Origin: Hofstenia miamia
Taxonomy: Eukaryota > Xenacoelomorpha > Acoela
Length of the DNA stretch: 64,000 nucleotides
Reading direction: 5' to 3'
Assembly (NCBI GenBank): GCA_004352715.1
Contig: SCFE01000019.1
Coordinates: 735,194-799,193, forward strand
Under the pieces are notes generated by a model. The model was not told where the DNA came from. It saw only the letters and a program-made list of their open reading frames with translations, and did not search any database. Positions 13,081-25,403 of the stretch are shown here, in pieces (the stretch's first letter is position 1; each line of letters begins with the position of its first letter). Both the position numbers and the translations under genes were made by a program.

Positions 13081-13827
13081 CAACGTTGTTTTAACGTCGA
13101 AATGGTACTATTTCATTGGTCGAAACAACGTTGCTTCCACAAAGTCACATTAGGCTGCTTTTTGGTTGTTTTTTATTAATGAAACAACATTTTGAGGTTG
13201 TAACAACGTTGTTGTATGTTGTCACATGATTGTTTTAGCATTACTTTTATACACAAAACTAAATTTTATATTGCTAAGCTGTCCAAATATTGCGTTTAAA
13301 CAAACACAAGCCCAGAAAAGGGCAGACCACTATCTTTGAGATACTGTCATGCATATTCATTACAAACATTTGTTAAAAATTTAATTGAATGTCTTATATA
13401 TAAATGATAACAATGAGCATAAAAATGTGCCAAATTTAACAAAAATTTAAAACTCTAAAATTAAGCACAATTTTGTAATAGTACTTTCTTAAAGTCGTGA
13501 AAATCTCTTCAGCTCAAATGTAACTTATGTTATTTAACTGTCAATATCAAGGTATCCAAATATTCATGAATAAATTATTTTGAAAATTCACTTATCTGGT
13601 ATATTATAATTTTTCGCAAATTAAAAATTTCAAAAAAGGATTTGCAAATCCTTTTTTATATAAAATGATCTAGTAATAAAAGTAACAAAGTGAGTTTTAT
13701 TTGCAAGCATCTGCTCACTGATTATTTTTTACTAAAGTTGATATTATGATGTTAGTGGTTGCTGCAACAACCAAAAGTATGAAACAACTGTAAATAACTT
13801 AAAAACAACCAAAATTGTTATCTGGGT
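13081..13827 (+). mobile_element. Iterated-end element A, motif caacgttgtt
   Basis: Seen: the left end carries the palindromic motif caacgttgtt/caacgttgc at 13081, 13126 and 13204, with further aacaac/gttgtt units between. The right end (13750-13827) carries caacaacc, aacaactg and aaacaacc and ends ctgggt. Between them is a core of about 500 bp that aligns along its length with 42600-43065 (same strand) and 58935-59420 (opposite strand). Shared landmarks include caaacacaagcccа-type, gtcgtgaaaatctcttc, aataaattattttgaaaattc-like and tttgcaagcatctgctca tracts. No ORF. The left terminus is lost in, or merges with, the (TA)n beside the gap. Confidence 0.7.
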
Positions 13828-13839
13828 GGAGGCACAGCA

Positions 13840-15190
13840 GTAATTCAGTGCTTCACGTTTTTTTCAAAAAATCACTATACTATTTTTTATAAGCTTATCA
13901 ACTTCTTTAAAAGGGCTCCAAAGTTTATTGTTGACAATGGCTCCGATGTAGTGCTAGAAAAATAGTGACAATTCAGCCTAGAAGTTAAATACCTAGTTAT
14001 AATGCGTCAATCCCAATAGCTAGAATATTATTAATACGCTTATTATATATTCTTCAAAATGAAGTAATTCATGAAAACACGCGTTTTAGAAAAAGTTGAT
14101 CTAATTTGTGCTGCAAATCCCTACTCCTACTTATGAAAGTAAAGGCCTTTAAATTGATTCAGTTACCGACATGCTGATCTAGATAGAGTAGTCTCGATGT
14201 ACATTAATATAACATAAATTTAATGTGGCTACAAATAAAATTTTTTTATGCTATAAGGATACATCCCCACCAGAAATTCATAGATCCGCCACTGCAGCTC
14301 ATAGCGCCCACTTATTCCTCTAGCGGCAAAACGCCGCACAAACCGATGCATTAATTTTAAACGTATAGAAACTTTTTTAACTCGTTAACGCGTTAACGAG
14401 TTAACTTCTCTCAGGTCTACTTTCTTCTCAGCTGTTCAAACATTGTTCTAAGACTTTATAGTTAGATTATCCCATGCGAAATTTATGCAATTCCATTTGC
14501 ATGGGGAGTTCTCCCCAACGTGTTTGATAACATACCAAACTAGTTATAGAAGATCATAGTTATTTACAGTTTGTATTTGGCAATATTTGCAATTAGCGTG
14601 AAAGGTATATCCATTAAAATGCTATCTTAATTTCTGTACTGATTGTGCTTTCGTACGGCATGAAGAGCACCTTTATGCTTTAGGCGCATTGCATAAACAA
14701 ATGATTTACACTGTAGTTTGGTGAAAATGATTCGTTTCCAAATTATTAATAGCATATTACGATTTCCAAACTCCATTAATCTGTTATTTCAGGAGTAATA
14801 GTCGCATATTGATCTAAAATAAACTTTGCATGAATATTTTTGTTCTATAGTATTATTGGTTTAAAAAAATTACATTCTCCCTTACGTGCATTATACGAAC
14901 GGTCTTGTAGAAAATTTTATTATGGTTATCGTTACCTCAATCAACACACACGAGATAAATTCAGTTCATCCTTCAGATAGTACATTAGATGCAGCAAAAA
15001 AGTAATACACTCCAACAGTGACATCAGGACCATATAATGCTGGGGTATATATTTTTATTAAATTTTTTTAATTTTCATATAATTTTTTATTGCTTTCATA
15101 CAAGGACAGGACAGCAACACGAATTTTCTGTAAATATAATACATATTTCTTAAAAGTATCAGTTTATATTTAGTATTTTTCAAGGAGTAC
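13840..15190. other. Non-coding stretch with one long palindrome
   Basis: No gene seen. It contains the palindrome listed separately at 14377-14404. Confidence 0.5.
14377..14404. repeat. 28-bp perfect palindrome centred on cgttaacg|cgttaacg
   Basis: Both 14-base arms are exact inverted copies with no spacer (arm ttaactcgttaacg). The same style of short palindromic unit makes up the ends of mobile elements elsewhere in this window. It could be one surviving element terminus or a protein-binding palindrome; no partner end was found nearby. Confidence 0.85.
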
Positions 15191-15197
15191 ATAGTAG

Positions 15198-15478
15198 AGA
15201 TAGCCATCGGGTACCGAAATAAACCCGACCCGATTTTGAATTTTGGGTAGGGTCGAGTTCGGGTATAGGAATGGATTTATTGATGCAAAAGATACGGATG
15301 TTGTTCATCACTCTATTTGAAAAAGATCTAAAAACGTTAAATAATACCAATTAATGGCCATGGTTATCCTATCAAAAAAGAAAATAATCTAAGACGTGAG
15401 TATTGTGAATCAAAATCTACGTTTCGGGTCGGGTTCGGTAGAAAATTTTCGGGTCGAGTCGAATTCGGGTCTATTATA
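15198..15478. mobile_element. Small element with iterated acccgacccg ends
   Basis: The left block (15205-15270) has aacccgacccga and gggtcgagttcgggt. The right block (15420-15475) has cgggtcgggttcgg, cgggtcgagtcg and attcgggtc in inverted orientation. The centre is AT-rich and non-coding. The build resembles the element at 2951-3256 and the motif is similar, so the two may be related. Confidence 0.5.
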
Positions 15479-15479
15479 A

Positions 15480-17045
15480 GCTCACATTGTCACTCTCTAG
15501 TACATAGTCATAAAATCCCAACTTTTGAAATTCTGAGGTTTCCATCATACACTTAGCCAGTTTTTCAAAAAGACGAAGAAACCTCAAAAATTTAAAAAAG
15601 CTTGTACTTTGAATATTTATTAGATCTATGTATTGTATATCAAGTTCTTGACAGTTTGAAACATAAACAGTAACACATAACAATGTAGTAAAAAAGAGGG
15701 CAATTTTTTTCCAAGAGATGTGTAACTTGATATGAACTCTGAAAAATCGTTTTTAGAATTCGTTTGGTTTGGTTTTATTAAATTAACAATGTTTTTCATT
15801 TGATAAAAAAGTTAGTTTTTGAAATTTTTCAGTTTTTCGATATGCTTGGAAAGCTCAGTCAAATGTGGAAAAGTCAACTGATGTTGAAGCAATGGCACAA
15901 AGAACAACATAACTATGTATTATTTTATTATCTATTTGATCAAATATTTTGTGACAACAATCCAATTGTTTTGACGTGAGTATTAAACATAAATCTGTGA
16001 AAGATTTCCCGTGCGGCATTAGGAACGCTGGGGTGGTAAATTTACATAACAATTCTCGTGCATAATTTTTACATAACAAAAGATGATCTGAAGATCAAAC
16101 AAAGCCTAACGCAATCATCAAATTATTCACATATAGTTCATCTTGACATGAAGTTTTGTACATTTTTGTTTTGCAGCATGAAAAACCTTTCAGTAAGACC
16201 CAATTGTCGAGATCTTCTTTTGCTACGCTACTGGTGTTTTGTACCCTTATCCTCCCAAGAAAGACTTTAATGTAAAATGTCATATATGCACACAATATAC
16301 AGTTAAGTACATGCTATTATAACCTGACTTTTACATTGACTATATTGACAGTTAATCTTCTAGTGGAACATCAATGCTAATGATGAATATATTAATTGGG
16401 AATGAGTCAACCACATACATTTAACAGTTGTCATAACATGTGTTTAAAATGATGTAAAACATTACAGCAGCGGTCCCGTGATGTTACCCATTTCAACTAT
16501 TTTTCGAGGCATTTCATTTCACCAAATACACATTTTAATGTTATTAAACAGACGAAAGTTTAGTTCTTCTAAGTTCCTATTTTGACTGCAGTTTATGAGA
16601 CATTGCTACTTTTAACAAGTTCGGCACAGTTAAAAAACTATCATTGAAATGCATATATTACTGATATGCATAAAAAGGTTACAACTATCTCAACAAAGTG
16701 CGTTGTACTCTCAAACAATTTAGTTTTCTGAAAAATATTGTTAACAAATTCAGAAAAGTTTAGCACACGAATGCCTGGTACAAAGCACCTCAAAATTCAC
16801 GAAAAATCCATTACACATCAATTCTGCTTACAAAAGTAAATTAGAATCAGCTGCATCATTTAAAAGGAATATCTTCCTTTAACAGAACATACAAATAATG
16901 TGTTTATATGAAAATAACCAGAAGGATTCTGTCAGCAATAATAGAATGAGGTATGTCTTTAATTAAAAGTTCATAGTGTTACAAATAATAGAGGAACATC
17001 TGTGAGGTTTGATTGCAGCTGGTAGGAATATCTCGCACTTTGTTT
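15480..17045. other. AT-rich non-coding stretch
   Basis: No gene or repeat recognised. The short open frames here have no protein-like features. Confidence 0.5.
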
Positions 17046-17048
17046 CTA

Positions 17049-17425
17049 TGGACATCCTGTTAAATATCTAATGAGTATTTTGATTTTACACAAAGTATCC
17101 GCCATTCCTTAAAGTATAAAACTTAATTTAAATAAATTTCCAACAACCGAGATTTTCCATAATTATAATGCAATCTATTATTTAAAATATTTAAAGAAAA
17201 CTGATGTTAAAGATACGAAATATATATATATATATATATATATNNNNNNNNNNNTGGACATCCTGTTAAATATCTAATGAGTATTTTGATTTTACACAAA
17301 GTATCCGCCATTCCTTAAAGTATAAAACTTAATTTAAATAAATTTCCAACAACCGAGATTTTCCATAATTATAATGCAATCTATTATTTAAAATATTTAA
17401 AGAAAACTGATGTTAAAGATACGAA

Positions 17426-17448
<23 letters not shown>
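17049..17448. repeat. 195-bp direct duplication around an 11-N run
   Basis: 17049-17243 and 17255-17448 are copies starting tggacatcctg and ending in (TA)n, separated by 11 N (17244-17254). Only the second copy continues past the (TA)n. This pattern is expected when two overlapping contigs were joined without merging the overlap. Confidence 0.9.

Positions 17449-17496
<48 letters not shown>
17427..17496. repeat. (TA)n / TATACA microsatellite
   Basis: A long TA tract with one gtatatacatata interruption. Confidence 0.95.
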
Positions 17497-17498
<2 letters not shown>

Positions 17499-20390
17499 AA
17501 CCCATTTGTTTCTAAACTTTTTTGAATACTTTCATGCAAGCATCAGGTAAATGCTGTGTTCTACAAATTTCATTAGTTAAGAAAATTTCGTATATCTTGT
17601 AGAAGAGGAGCTATATTGGCGAAATAATAATGTGCAACTTTTGTAAGCCTATATACTTTATAATTTTTGTGTGAAACTTGATACCATTTCGTACCTCTAA
17701 CCAAAAAACAGATAATAATAGTATTAGAATAGCTTAAATATAATTATAGATTTAAAATTTTACTCCTGGACTTAAATTTATAAGTCGATACTTACAGTTA
17801 AGATTTGTAAGCCGAGTAGAGCATGGGCCAATGTTTATTGGGCCAAGCCGAGTCGGGGCATCTATACAATATGAAAACATAGAATATTTTTATAACATGC
17901 TGTCTTAAAAATCTTAGAAAAATTACTCTATATTTGCTAGCCGGCCACAAATGTGATTGTCGTCCTTTTAAAAATATTATGCGTGTATTATGGGAATTTC
18001 CTAACATTAAATATGTTGTATTCAAAAAAACTGAACTTTCAGTATCACCAATTTATGTCATTTTAAGGCGTAGTAGGTAATGACTAAAATATACGAAACA
18101 AGGATGTGGATCAAGCAGTCGTGTAACAAAAATTTCGACCCGCTCACACCCTGGTTTATTTGAAGCGAATCGATCTAAAGACCGACATTTTGAGTAAAAC
18201 CTTAACTTAAAAATATAGTTTTGAATTGCGAGCAGTCATGCAGAAAATAATACATGTGAACTTATTATCAATGTCCGTGAGACGTGTAATAATTTGTATT
18301 TTTTGTTTCAATGTAAATGGAATATGTGCATACACCCTTGAACTGATCCCCATGTACAAACTATTCAAAGTTTTTGCTCCCGTTCACAGCAGTGAGTATG
18401 TTTACAGTGTATAATGTAGTTAAAGAAAAGACGCATTCGGTTCCATAATCAATTTAGACGTGGCAGTCTTTGAACGCCGCAATTTCCACTGCAATTCTGT
18501 TCACTCATTTCAAATAAACTTCGAACAAGTGTTAATACTGGTGTATTATAAAAGGTTTACTTTAGAATTGACTTTCTTTTCGATATATGTTTCCACTGCG
18601 ATTTTTGTATTCCACAAAAACGCCAAGTCTATATAGTCATTAAAGAAATGTCTAAGGGGAATTCTCACTTGACGTAAGAATGATGGTTTGGAATTTCTGT
18701 TGCTATTATTTTAAGACTAAAGCTGAATATTTACGAAACAAGTATTGATCGTTATATATCAATTACATTAAATCGAAAATTTATAAGGCATATTAGAGGC
18801 TACAGTAACATAAACGATTCACAATTCAATTTGGACCCATTGTATATTGAAAATAGGCCATTGCATATTACAAAATAAATTGCAATCAGTCGAAAAATAT
18901 ATTTTTATGATCGATTTCATTATAAAGACATCATTGGAATTCACTGCAAAACCACGGGGAAGTCCTCATTTTACTTCATAAGTATTATATTGTGCTTAGC
19001 TGAGCCTTCTTTCATGCTGCCCCACAAAGCATTGCCAAAAGATGATCAGGATCATGGGAAGATCATTGATGGCGAGAATCCTAGCCAGCTTTGATCTGAC
19101 ACAAACATTTCAATGCTTGAAAATTTTTTTTTCGCAATTGATCGGCTGACACAACTCAACAGTCATACTCTGGTGTGAGCTTATAAATTCAAATGAATAA
19201 AATAAGAGGTGTGTATGAACTCAAGGAAATTGAAGATTAATTTCAAATAGGTAACACAATAACCTCAATAGACATCAAATGATTCAATCTAAAGTACTTA
19301 ACTCATTTACCACCTTTTACCCTATATAATTTTGCCAAGTAATAAGACCCCGAAGCCACAAGATTCTTGGAATTTTGTATTCACCAAAGGATTGTGCTTT
19401 TAAACTGTGTGTGAATGTATACAGACAATTTTAACACAAATTCAGATTTTTACTTCAATTGTGGAAATCAACGCTTTTCCTGAATTTTTTTGAAGAACAA
19501 GTTCAGAACAAATGCACTCCTGGAAAGACTACTAATATCAAGTACTGTAAAAAATTTTTAAAAAGTTGATTACGACTAACAATGGAACAACCCAAGAGTA
19601 CCCCCATTCCATAAAAGATGTAATAGATATGGTTTTTGGAGCTGCAGCAAATATGGATTTATGATGTACACATGAGAGGCTTATCTTAGCAAGAATAACA
19701 AAACAATTCCAAAAGAATTTTGAGAGGTGTGCAATGTTAAGAAGGTGCAATAAGAATGTTGTGTTGAGATAACTGCAAACAATATTTGTTATTTACAAAA
19801 ATACATCCGAATTCTCAAAACAGGCTTCAAAGAATAATGAAAATTAAAGCTATGACGAGCATTAGGTCGTCAAAAATATTGAAAAAACATGAAATACTTT
19901 GAAATTGTAATTTAAGTACATGTAATTTCTTATCTTTTAGACATAAAGCTTGTATAGTACGAATAAATTGTATTAGAAGTTGATTAATGTACTATAGTTG
20001 TAGAGATGTAGGTGTGTAATGTTTAATAAAATCTTACTTGTAACTGCTATAGTTTGCAAGAAAACGTTAACCGAGCCAATATAATTACATATCCAACCTC
20101 TAGAGGGCGACGGATCTAAATCTTGCAATTCGCTTTAACAAGTTAAAGGACGTCTCAATGTAATCAGTATACTGGGAATTTCCGATAACCACTGGGCAGA
20201 GTAATAAATTTATTATAGGCATTGCCGCTTGTGGAAAAGTGACTTTGGAAAGACGATTTAATATTCCAATACTCCATTTTAAGTTAAAATCAAATGTTTT
20301 AATTAACGAATTTTTAAGATTTGAATTGGAAGTGTTTGGTGATTTTTTATCACCTTATCCATATAGTTACAAAATATAATATCATTAATC
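17497..20390. other. AT-rich non-coding stretch
   Basis: Nothing I can support. Around 17808-17850 gggccaa and its complement occur close together (atgggccaatgtttattgggcc), a weak hint of another iterated-end element, but no partner end was found. Confidence 0.4.
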
Positions 20391-20397
20391 CTAAGAC

Positions 20398-20556
20398 CTG
20401 TTGGATATGTGGAAAGGAGTAAGGAAATCTAAATGTGTGAGGTGCACAATACACATAAATATAAAGTGCTTGTGATCCTCTGTAGGCTCCTGTATGATAA
20501 ATGATGTTTGGCTTTCTTTTGCAGTAGTAAATTTATCTGACTCTTGAATAATTCGT
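20398..20556 (-). CDS. Candidate internal exon, unknown gene
   Basis: On the minus strand a strong acceptor (tgcttttttcag) is followed by 159 bases, open in one frame, to a CAG|gtctta donor. The translation begins RIIQESDKFTTAKESQ and is rich in charged and polar residues, unlike chance AT-rich frames. Phase is 1 nt at entry and 2 nt left at exit. No family recognised and no partner exon proven. Confidence 0.25.
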
Positions 20557-21657
20557 CTGAAAAAAGCATTGAACATGAACTTTATTGGGAATTTGTGTGA
20601 AACCTTTTAATTTTTTTATGGTCTCCTTACCTTTAGATTTTAAATCTATTGTTTTTTCTTTGGGTCAATGTTAAAGAACACCTTTTTCATGTAAGACTAT
20701 CCACCAGAACAGATCAAAAAATCACATATAGAAGGAATTGATATTTAAAGGCTAAGACTTTTGTGCTGGTAAAATGTTAAAGAAGTACCAGATTGATATA
20801 ATATTTAAAAAATTAGCGTTAGGTGTAAGACGTTTCTATCATGAGTCTCTAACTACACAAATATTTTATTTTTGGCTTGAATAATATTTTATAAAAATCT
20901 TGACGAATAATTAAGATGGGCATTTAAATAAGAACTACAATTCTAAGTCGGTTCTCATTCAAAAACCCAACACTTATAATGTGATTAAAATTCTGGGATT
21001 TACTCATAAACAGAAACCAGTATCAAAACTTTTTACATGGGTAAGTATAAAAAAAAGTCTTAAGGGAATCCTTAATTCAGGTCATTATTTGAAACTAGAA
21101 TTCACTACTTAAAGAAATCAAGAACATTGAAAAATTGTAGTCCTTTAAAAACATTTAAATTATTACTTAAAAATATATTTCCGGCAAATCATGGCTACGT
21201 ACTAGGATACAAATTTTATGTAATGATATGAAAACTCAAATTTGAAATAGTCTAGAATGTTTGTTTTGTAATTATTGTGCATAGCTATTTTGGGAATTTA
21301 ATGAGATATTTCAGGTAAATTACCAGTTACTTAGTTATAAGCAATTATCTGAATTTCTTATATTATATTACTGAATTATTTTGAATATTATTCTTTTTAT
21401 GTGTATTAGAAAATCCACATACATTTTATACTTAAGAAACAGATTTTCAAAAATCAACAAATAATGTAGATAACGAAGAAACACGTAAGATAAACAATCT
21501 TCAAAGGGTATGTACATGTACAGGGGGGGATTACACTGCTTAAAAATTATAAATTGCATTTCATATGCTACTACATAATTCATATGCATATTTGTAAAAT
21601 TTTTAAATATCACCTCCTCCTACTATTAACACTATTTCTACTAGCTTTACTTTTAAG

Positions 21658-21765
21658 TAACAAATCGATTTGCCCATATTTTTGATCCATTTTATCCAAA
21701 ATTGTTAAGAAATATTGAAAGCATTTACATGGACACATCTATGGGATTGAGGCTGCTTATGTAAT
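21658..21765 (+). repeat. Dispersed repeat, copy 1 (partner 41786-41892)
   Basis: About 105 bp beginning taacaaatcgatttg and containing catggacacatctatggg-like sequence are shared with 41786-41892 in the same orientation at roughly 75-80% by eye. Function and family unknown. Confidence 0.75.
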
Positions 21766-22503
21766 GACGAAGATTTATACTAAAACTTATTCTTGTGTCT
21801 GAAGAACATGTAAATAATAATTTTTTCAATGATTCGATCTAATGCCCGTGGCAACAACAATTGCTGTGAATAATTTTGTTTTCTGAAAAAAGCTGTTTGA
21901 ATTTTGTTCAGGCGCTCCTGGATGGTGCAGCGCCAGATCGTGAATTAAGGGGGCAAACAAAAAAGGAGACAATTCTCTATCTTGGGATTCCTTCAGATTT
22001 TAAATATTGTAGTTTAATTACAAAACACTTAATATATGCTTGATTTACTCAGTGTACGAGCTATACAAGAATATTTCATATATCTCTTACGACTTTTTTT
22101 GATTATATTCATAATGAAGATAATCAAAAACAATTTTTTCAATACACTAGCATTTCCTAATACATTGATTGAGTGGTACTGAAAAAGATAATTTACTGAG
22201 AGGACAATCCTTATAAAATAATAATGAATTATCCTGACCGCAAATAATTTATATTGAAATTGTTCATCATTCGCTAGTTTATTATAGTTACATTGTACGC
22301 TGATCATATCTGAAGCATCCGTAATTTCATTCCTCCTTCGTTGAATAGTGAACTTTTTCAACGAACAGAAAGCTGGTTATATATTATATTTAAGAATGGA
22401 TAAAATTCATTAAGTTGACACCGGGGAAATAAATATGTATTCACTGAATACTGTGAATACTATACATCCACGTACGCCAATGCAAATCAGTGTTTGACGA
22501 ATG

Positions 22504-22951
22504 GGATCTTTTGTAGATTACCCCGCCGCTAATGTTAAATCTTGAGAAATATACCCCCACTTCAGATTATTACAGGTTTTTTTGACAGTGAAATGAAACC
22601 ATCATATTTAGACATCTATGCATACACAGTCATTGATGCATTTAATACACATCAAATCGAGATGTATGAAAAGCGCAGGAAAAAGAGGAGCCTCTTTTTG
22701 GGCGCATTATTGAGCTATCCATACTCAGTTCATTTCAACAGCTACGGTAAACAAAGCATGAATCTACTGGAATTGTCCTCGCTTGTCATCAACAAAATTC
22801 TCCAATTGATAAAATAGCTATTTGACATTGCTCAGTTCCATCCCTTTCGTTAAATTTTTTGAATAGATATTTATGGAGAACTGTTGTTCATTTTCAATTT
22901 TCAATAGTGGCGGGGTTATATTTTTTGGCGAGGGTAATCTACAAAAGATCC
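22504..22951. mobile_element. MITE with 20-bp perfect TIRs and 8-bp target duplication
   Basis: Seen: the left end ggatcttttgtagattaccc (22504-22523) is exactly inverted at the right end (22932-22951). Similarity continues inward with cgcc on both sides. Flanks are gacgaatg at 22496-22503 and gacgaatg at 22952-22959, a perfect 8-bp duplication. The 448-bp element contains a 91-codon open frame without recognisable protein features. An 8-bp duplication fits hAT, Merlin or some Mutator-like elements; the ggat start is not the usual hAT CAGGG. Perfect ends suggest fairly recent movement. Confidence 0.9.
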
Positions 22952-23204
22952 GACGAATGTGTTATCTGCGCTATCGGCAATGGCTATTGGTAAGAAAGCA
23001 ACGTCACACTCTGACACAAGACTCCCAGGCAAATCAAGCACTAAAGCTCAACTTCACAGAACGTATTGAGAATTGATGTTTGAGTGCATTTTCTTTCTTC
23101 ATAAACTTATGTGTTAATATCATATATCTCAGAGGGGGGGATTCCCTAGGTCCTCCCCTTGGATACGCCAATATGGTGTGAGAAAAATTACTTTTGGGAA
23201 CCCA

Positions 23205-23745
23205 GACCTACATTAGATGTTAAAACCAGGGTATAAGAAGGTGTCACCATGTGTACTTTGTACATGTGAGGGCGGTGACGGTCGAGAGGCCTGTCTGTCA
23301 GTTTTTCGGGTAGACAGACTGCGGCACAGTGGAGACACTGTAAGCAAGACTGCTACTGGCACCATTGAGTGCGTCTCATTTGGCAGTCATACAGAGAGGT
23401 AACTCTTTGTCTCTGGCCTATGAGATAGACCCTAGGCCAGCGTTTGCTGTGCCTTCCTGTGAGGCAGCTTTGCTGTCTATTAAGGAGTTGAGCAAGGACT
23501 CTACTAGCTAGAATGCTTGGCATTTCAGTAAATGCTGCTTCGAAATTATTTTTCACGGATCTATTAGCAGCCAGCAAGCACTCTCTAAAGTTACCACCTT
23601 TAGTAGCCCTGGTTTGGGAAAGAGGGAGAGACGAAACGCTCTCAACTGAAGTTCGGGCTTCGGCTTCACTCTGCTGAACAGACTCAACTCATCAAGTGCT
23701 AGGCCAAATTTAGAATGTTCTAATGTACAAAAAAACAAAGTTGGT
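23205..23745. other. GC-richer island of unknown nature
   Basis: Base composition rises sharply to near 50% GC over about 540 bp, against about 30% around it. A short inverted repeat (ctgtctgtc ... gacagac) lies near 23295-23325. Two minus-strand frames of 61 and 74 codons read through consecutive parts and could be pieces of one frameshifted ORF. The block could be a foreign mobile-element fragment or an old CpG-rich exon. I recognise no family. Confidence 0.35.
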
Positions 23746-24032
23746 CTCTAATAATTCTTAGTAGAATGTAAAATGCCAATTCACTCCCTTCTATCTTAGG
23801 AACATCCAACAAAAACCACCGACGTTTGCGACCTCTGTTTAACAATATATTTTTCCCAAAGTTTATCTAACTGTCATTAAATTCAATCACTTTATCAACC
23901 TGACTTGATTGCTGCAAAATTTATTCACAAATATTACTATTGGATTTGGAATCTTCGCCATCAAATCCAGAGAGATAACTCAGTGTGAAAAATTATATTT
24001 TACAACTTTGAAATATAGATCTACCAAGATTT

Positions 24033-24293
24033 CTAAGTAAACTCAAATCGATTATAATCAATTGATAAATGAAAATTCAAATCAATCAAATCAATATCAC
24101 ATTCTTTGAATTCGCTGAACAGTTTCAAGTACTCTTTCTTCACTTGTAGAACTTGCTGATGTACGTGGTTTTCAAAAATGATCTTGGAGACGTTCTGAAC
24201 CATCGCATCAGTTTCAAATTTATCTCTAATTCTAGTGATAGCAACTCGTGGTGATGGCTCTCTTTCAAGCATTATCCTAAATTCTTTGAACAT
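24033..24293 (-). pseudogene. DUF4817-type transposase N-terminal fragment, frameshifted
   Basis: Seen: the minus-strand frame contains PSPRVAITRIRDKFETDA and VQNVSK, followed in another frame by RPRTSASSTSEERVLETVQR. Known: ITRIRDKFE...VQNVNKGRSGRPRTS is typical of the DUF4817 helix-turn-helix region in animal mariner/Tc-like transposases. A frameshift near the NVSK residues splits the two parts, so the fragment is dead. No catalytic DDE part is nearby. The signature is short but distinctive. Confidence 0.6.
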
Positions 24294-24304
24294 TTAGTTA
24301 TTTT

Positions 24305-24614
24305 ATGCTTCCAGTAGTATCCTAGAATAAATTATATTTCTTCAATGTTTAGTCTGGTTGCCATGAATTAACATTGATGGATTTAATCTACAAAGAAATA
24401 GCAAACCTTTGAATTATTAGGTGCAAAACGGTGTATAAACTTTTTGAGATACTCAGTATATGCTTCCAGTAGTATCCTAGAATAAATTATATTTCTTCAA
24501 TGTTTAGTCTGGTTGCCATGAATTAACATTGATGGATTTAATCTACAAAGAAATAGCAAACCTTTGAATTATTAGGTGCAAAACGGTGTATAAACTTTTT
24601 GAGGTACTCAGTAT
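24305..24614. repeat. Tandem duplication of a 155-bp unit beside a gap
   Basis: 24305-24459 and 24460-24614 differ at one position seen (gagatactc against gaggtactc). The second copy runs directly into N at 24615, so this may be an unmerged contig overlap. Confidence 0.9.
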
Positions 24615-25056
24615 NNNNNNNNNNNNNNNNNNNNNNNNNNNNNNNNNNNNNNNNNNNNNNNNNNNNNNNNNNNNNNNNNNNNNNNNNNNNNNNNNNNNNN
24701 NNNNNNNNNNNNNNNNNNNNNNNNNNNNNNNNNNNNNNNNNNNNNNNNNNNNNNNNNNNNNNNNNNNNNNNNNNNNNNNNNNNNNNNNNNNNNNNNNNNN
24801 NNNNNNNNNNNNNNNNNNNNNNNNNNNNNNNNNNNNNNNNNNNNNNNNNNNNNNNNNNNNNNNNNNNNNNNNNNNNNNNNNNNNNNNNNNNNNNNNNNNN
24901 NNNNNNNNNNNNNNNNNNNNNNNNNNNNNNNNNNNNNNNNNNNNNNNNNNNNNNNNNNNNNNNNNNNNNNNNNNNNNNNNNNNNNNNNNNNNNNNNNNNN
25001 NNNNNNNNNNNNNNNNNNNNNNNNNNNNNNNNNNNNNNNNNNNNNNNNNNNNNNNN
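24615..25056. other. Assembly gap, 442 N
   Basis: An N run followed by (TA)n at 25057-25086. Confidence 0.98.
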
Positions 25057-25089
<33 letters not shown>

Positions 25090-25289
25090 CACTACCACTG
25101 CCGATTTGTCTGGTGGATAGACAATTGAAATATTATTTTTCAAAATATCAAACGCTTTTATTTGTAATGGAAATGTCCAACAATATTAAGCTAATTAGCA
25201 TGGAAATGTTCTAGAAGTATACTCTAATGAATCAAACTCAGTGTTTTTGAAGTTTTAACTTTAAAGATTAAATGGTATGGGATGCCACC

Positions 25290-25375
25290 TTGTTCAAACA
25301 AGGACCACATTTCAGCGTTCTTTTGGCAACACTTGCAGAACAAGGCTTCCAACATAAAATGGATAGAACCGGAGA
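25290..25375 (-). CDS. Candidate internal exon, unknown gene
   Basis: A minus-strand segment between an acceptor (gttgttgtacttag) and an AACAAG|gtggca donor is open in one frame. It encodes a Cys- and Trp-containing peptide starting ISGSIHFMLEALFCK. It enters with 2 nt and leaves 1 nt over, which is phase-compatible with the candidate exon at 27020-27135 upstream on the same strand. The family is not recognised and chance is not excluded. Confidence 0.25.
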
Positions 25376-25403
25376 TTACTAAGTACAACAACGAGAGATC
25401 TGC

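Noticed and set aside
11977-13179. Long open frames of over 360 codons on both strands
   Set aside because: They consist of the 1000-N gap flanked by (TA)n translating as Ile-Tyr repeats; not genes. The same applies at 24538-25143 and 46088-46924.
18226-18414. 62-codon ORF with hydrophobic start, possible secreted peptide
   Set aside because: No cleavage-site-like pattern after the hydrophobic part and no splice or conservation support.
22542-22817. 91-codon ORF inside the MITE, possible transposase
   Set aside because: No transposase motif, too short, composition typical of AT-rich chance frames.
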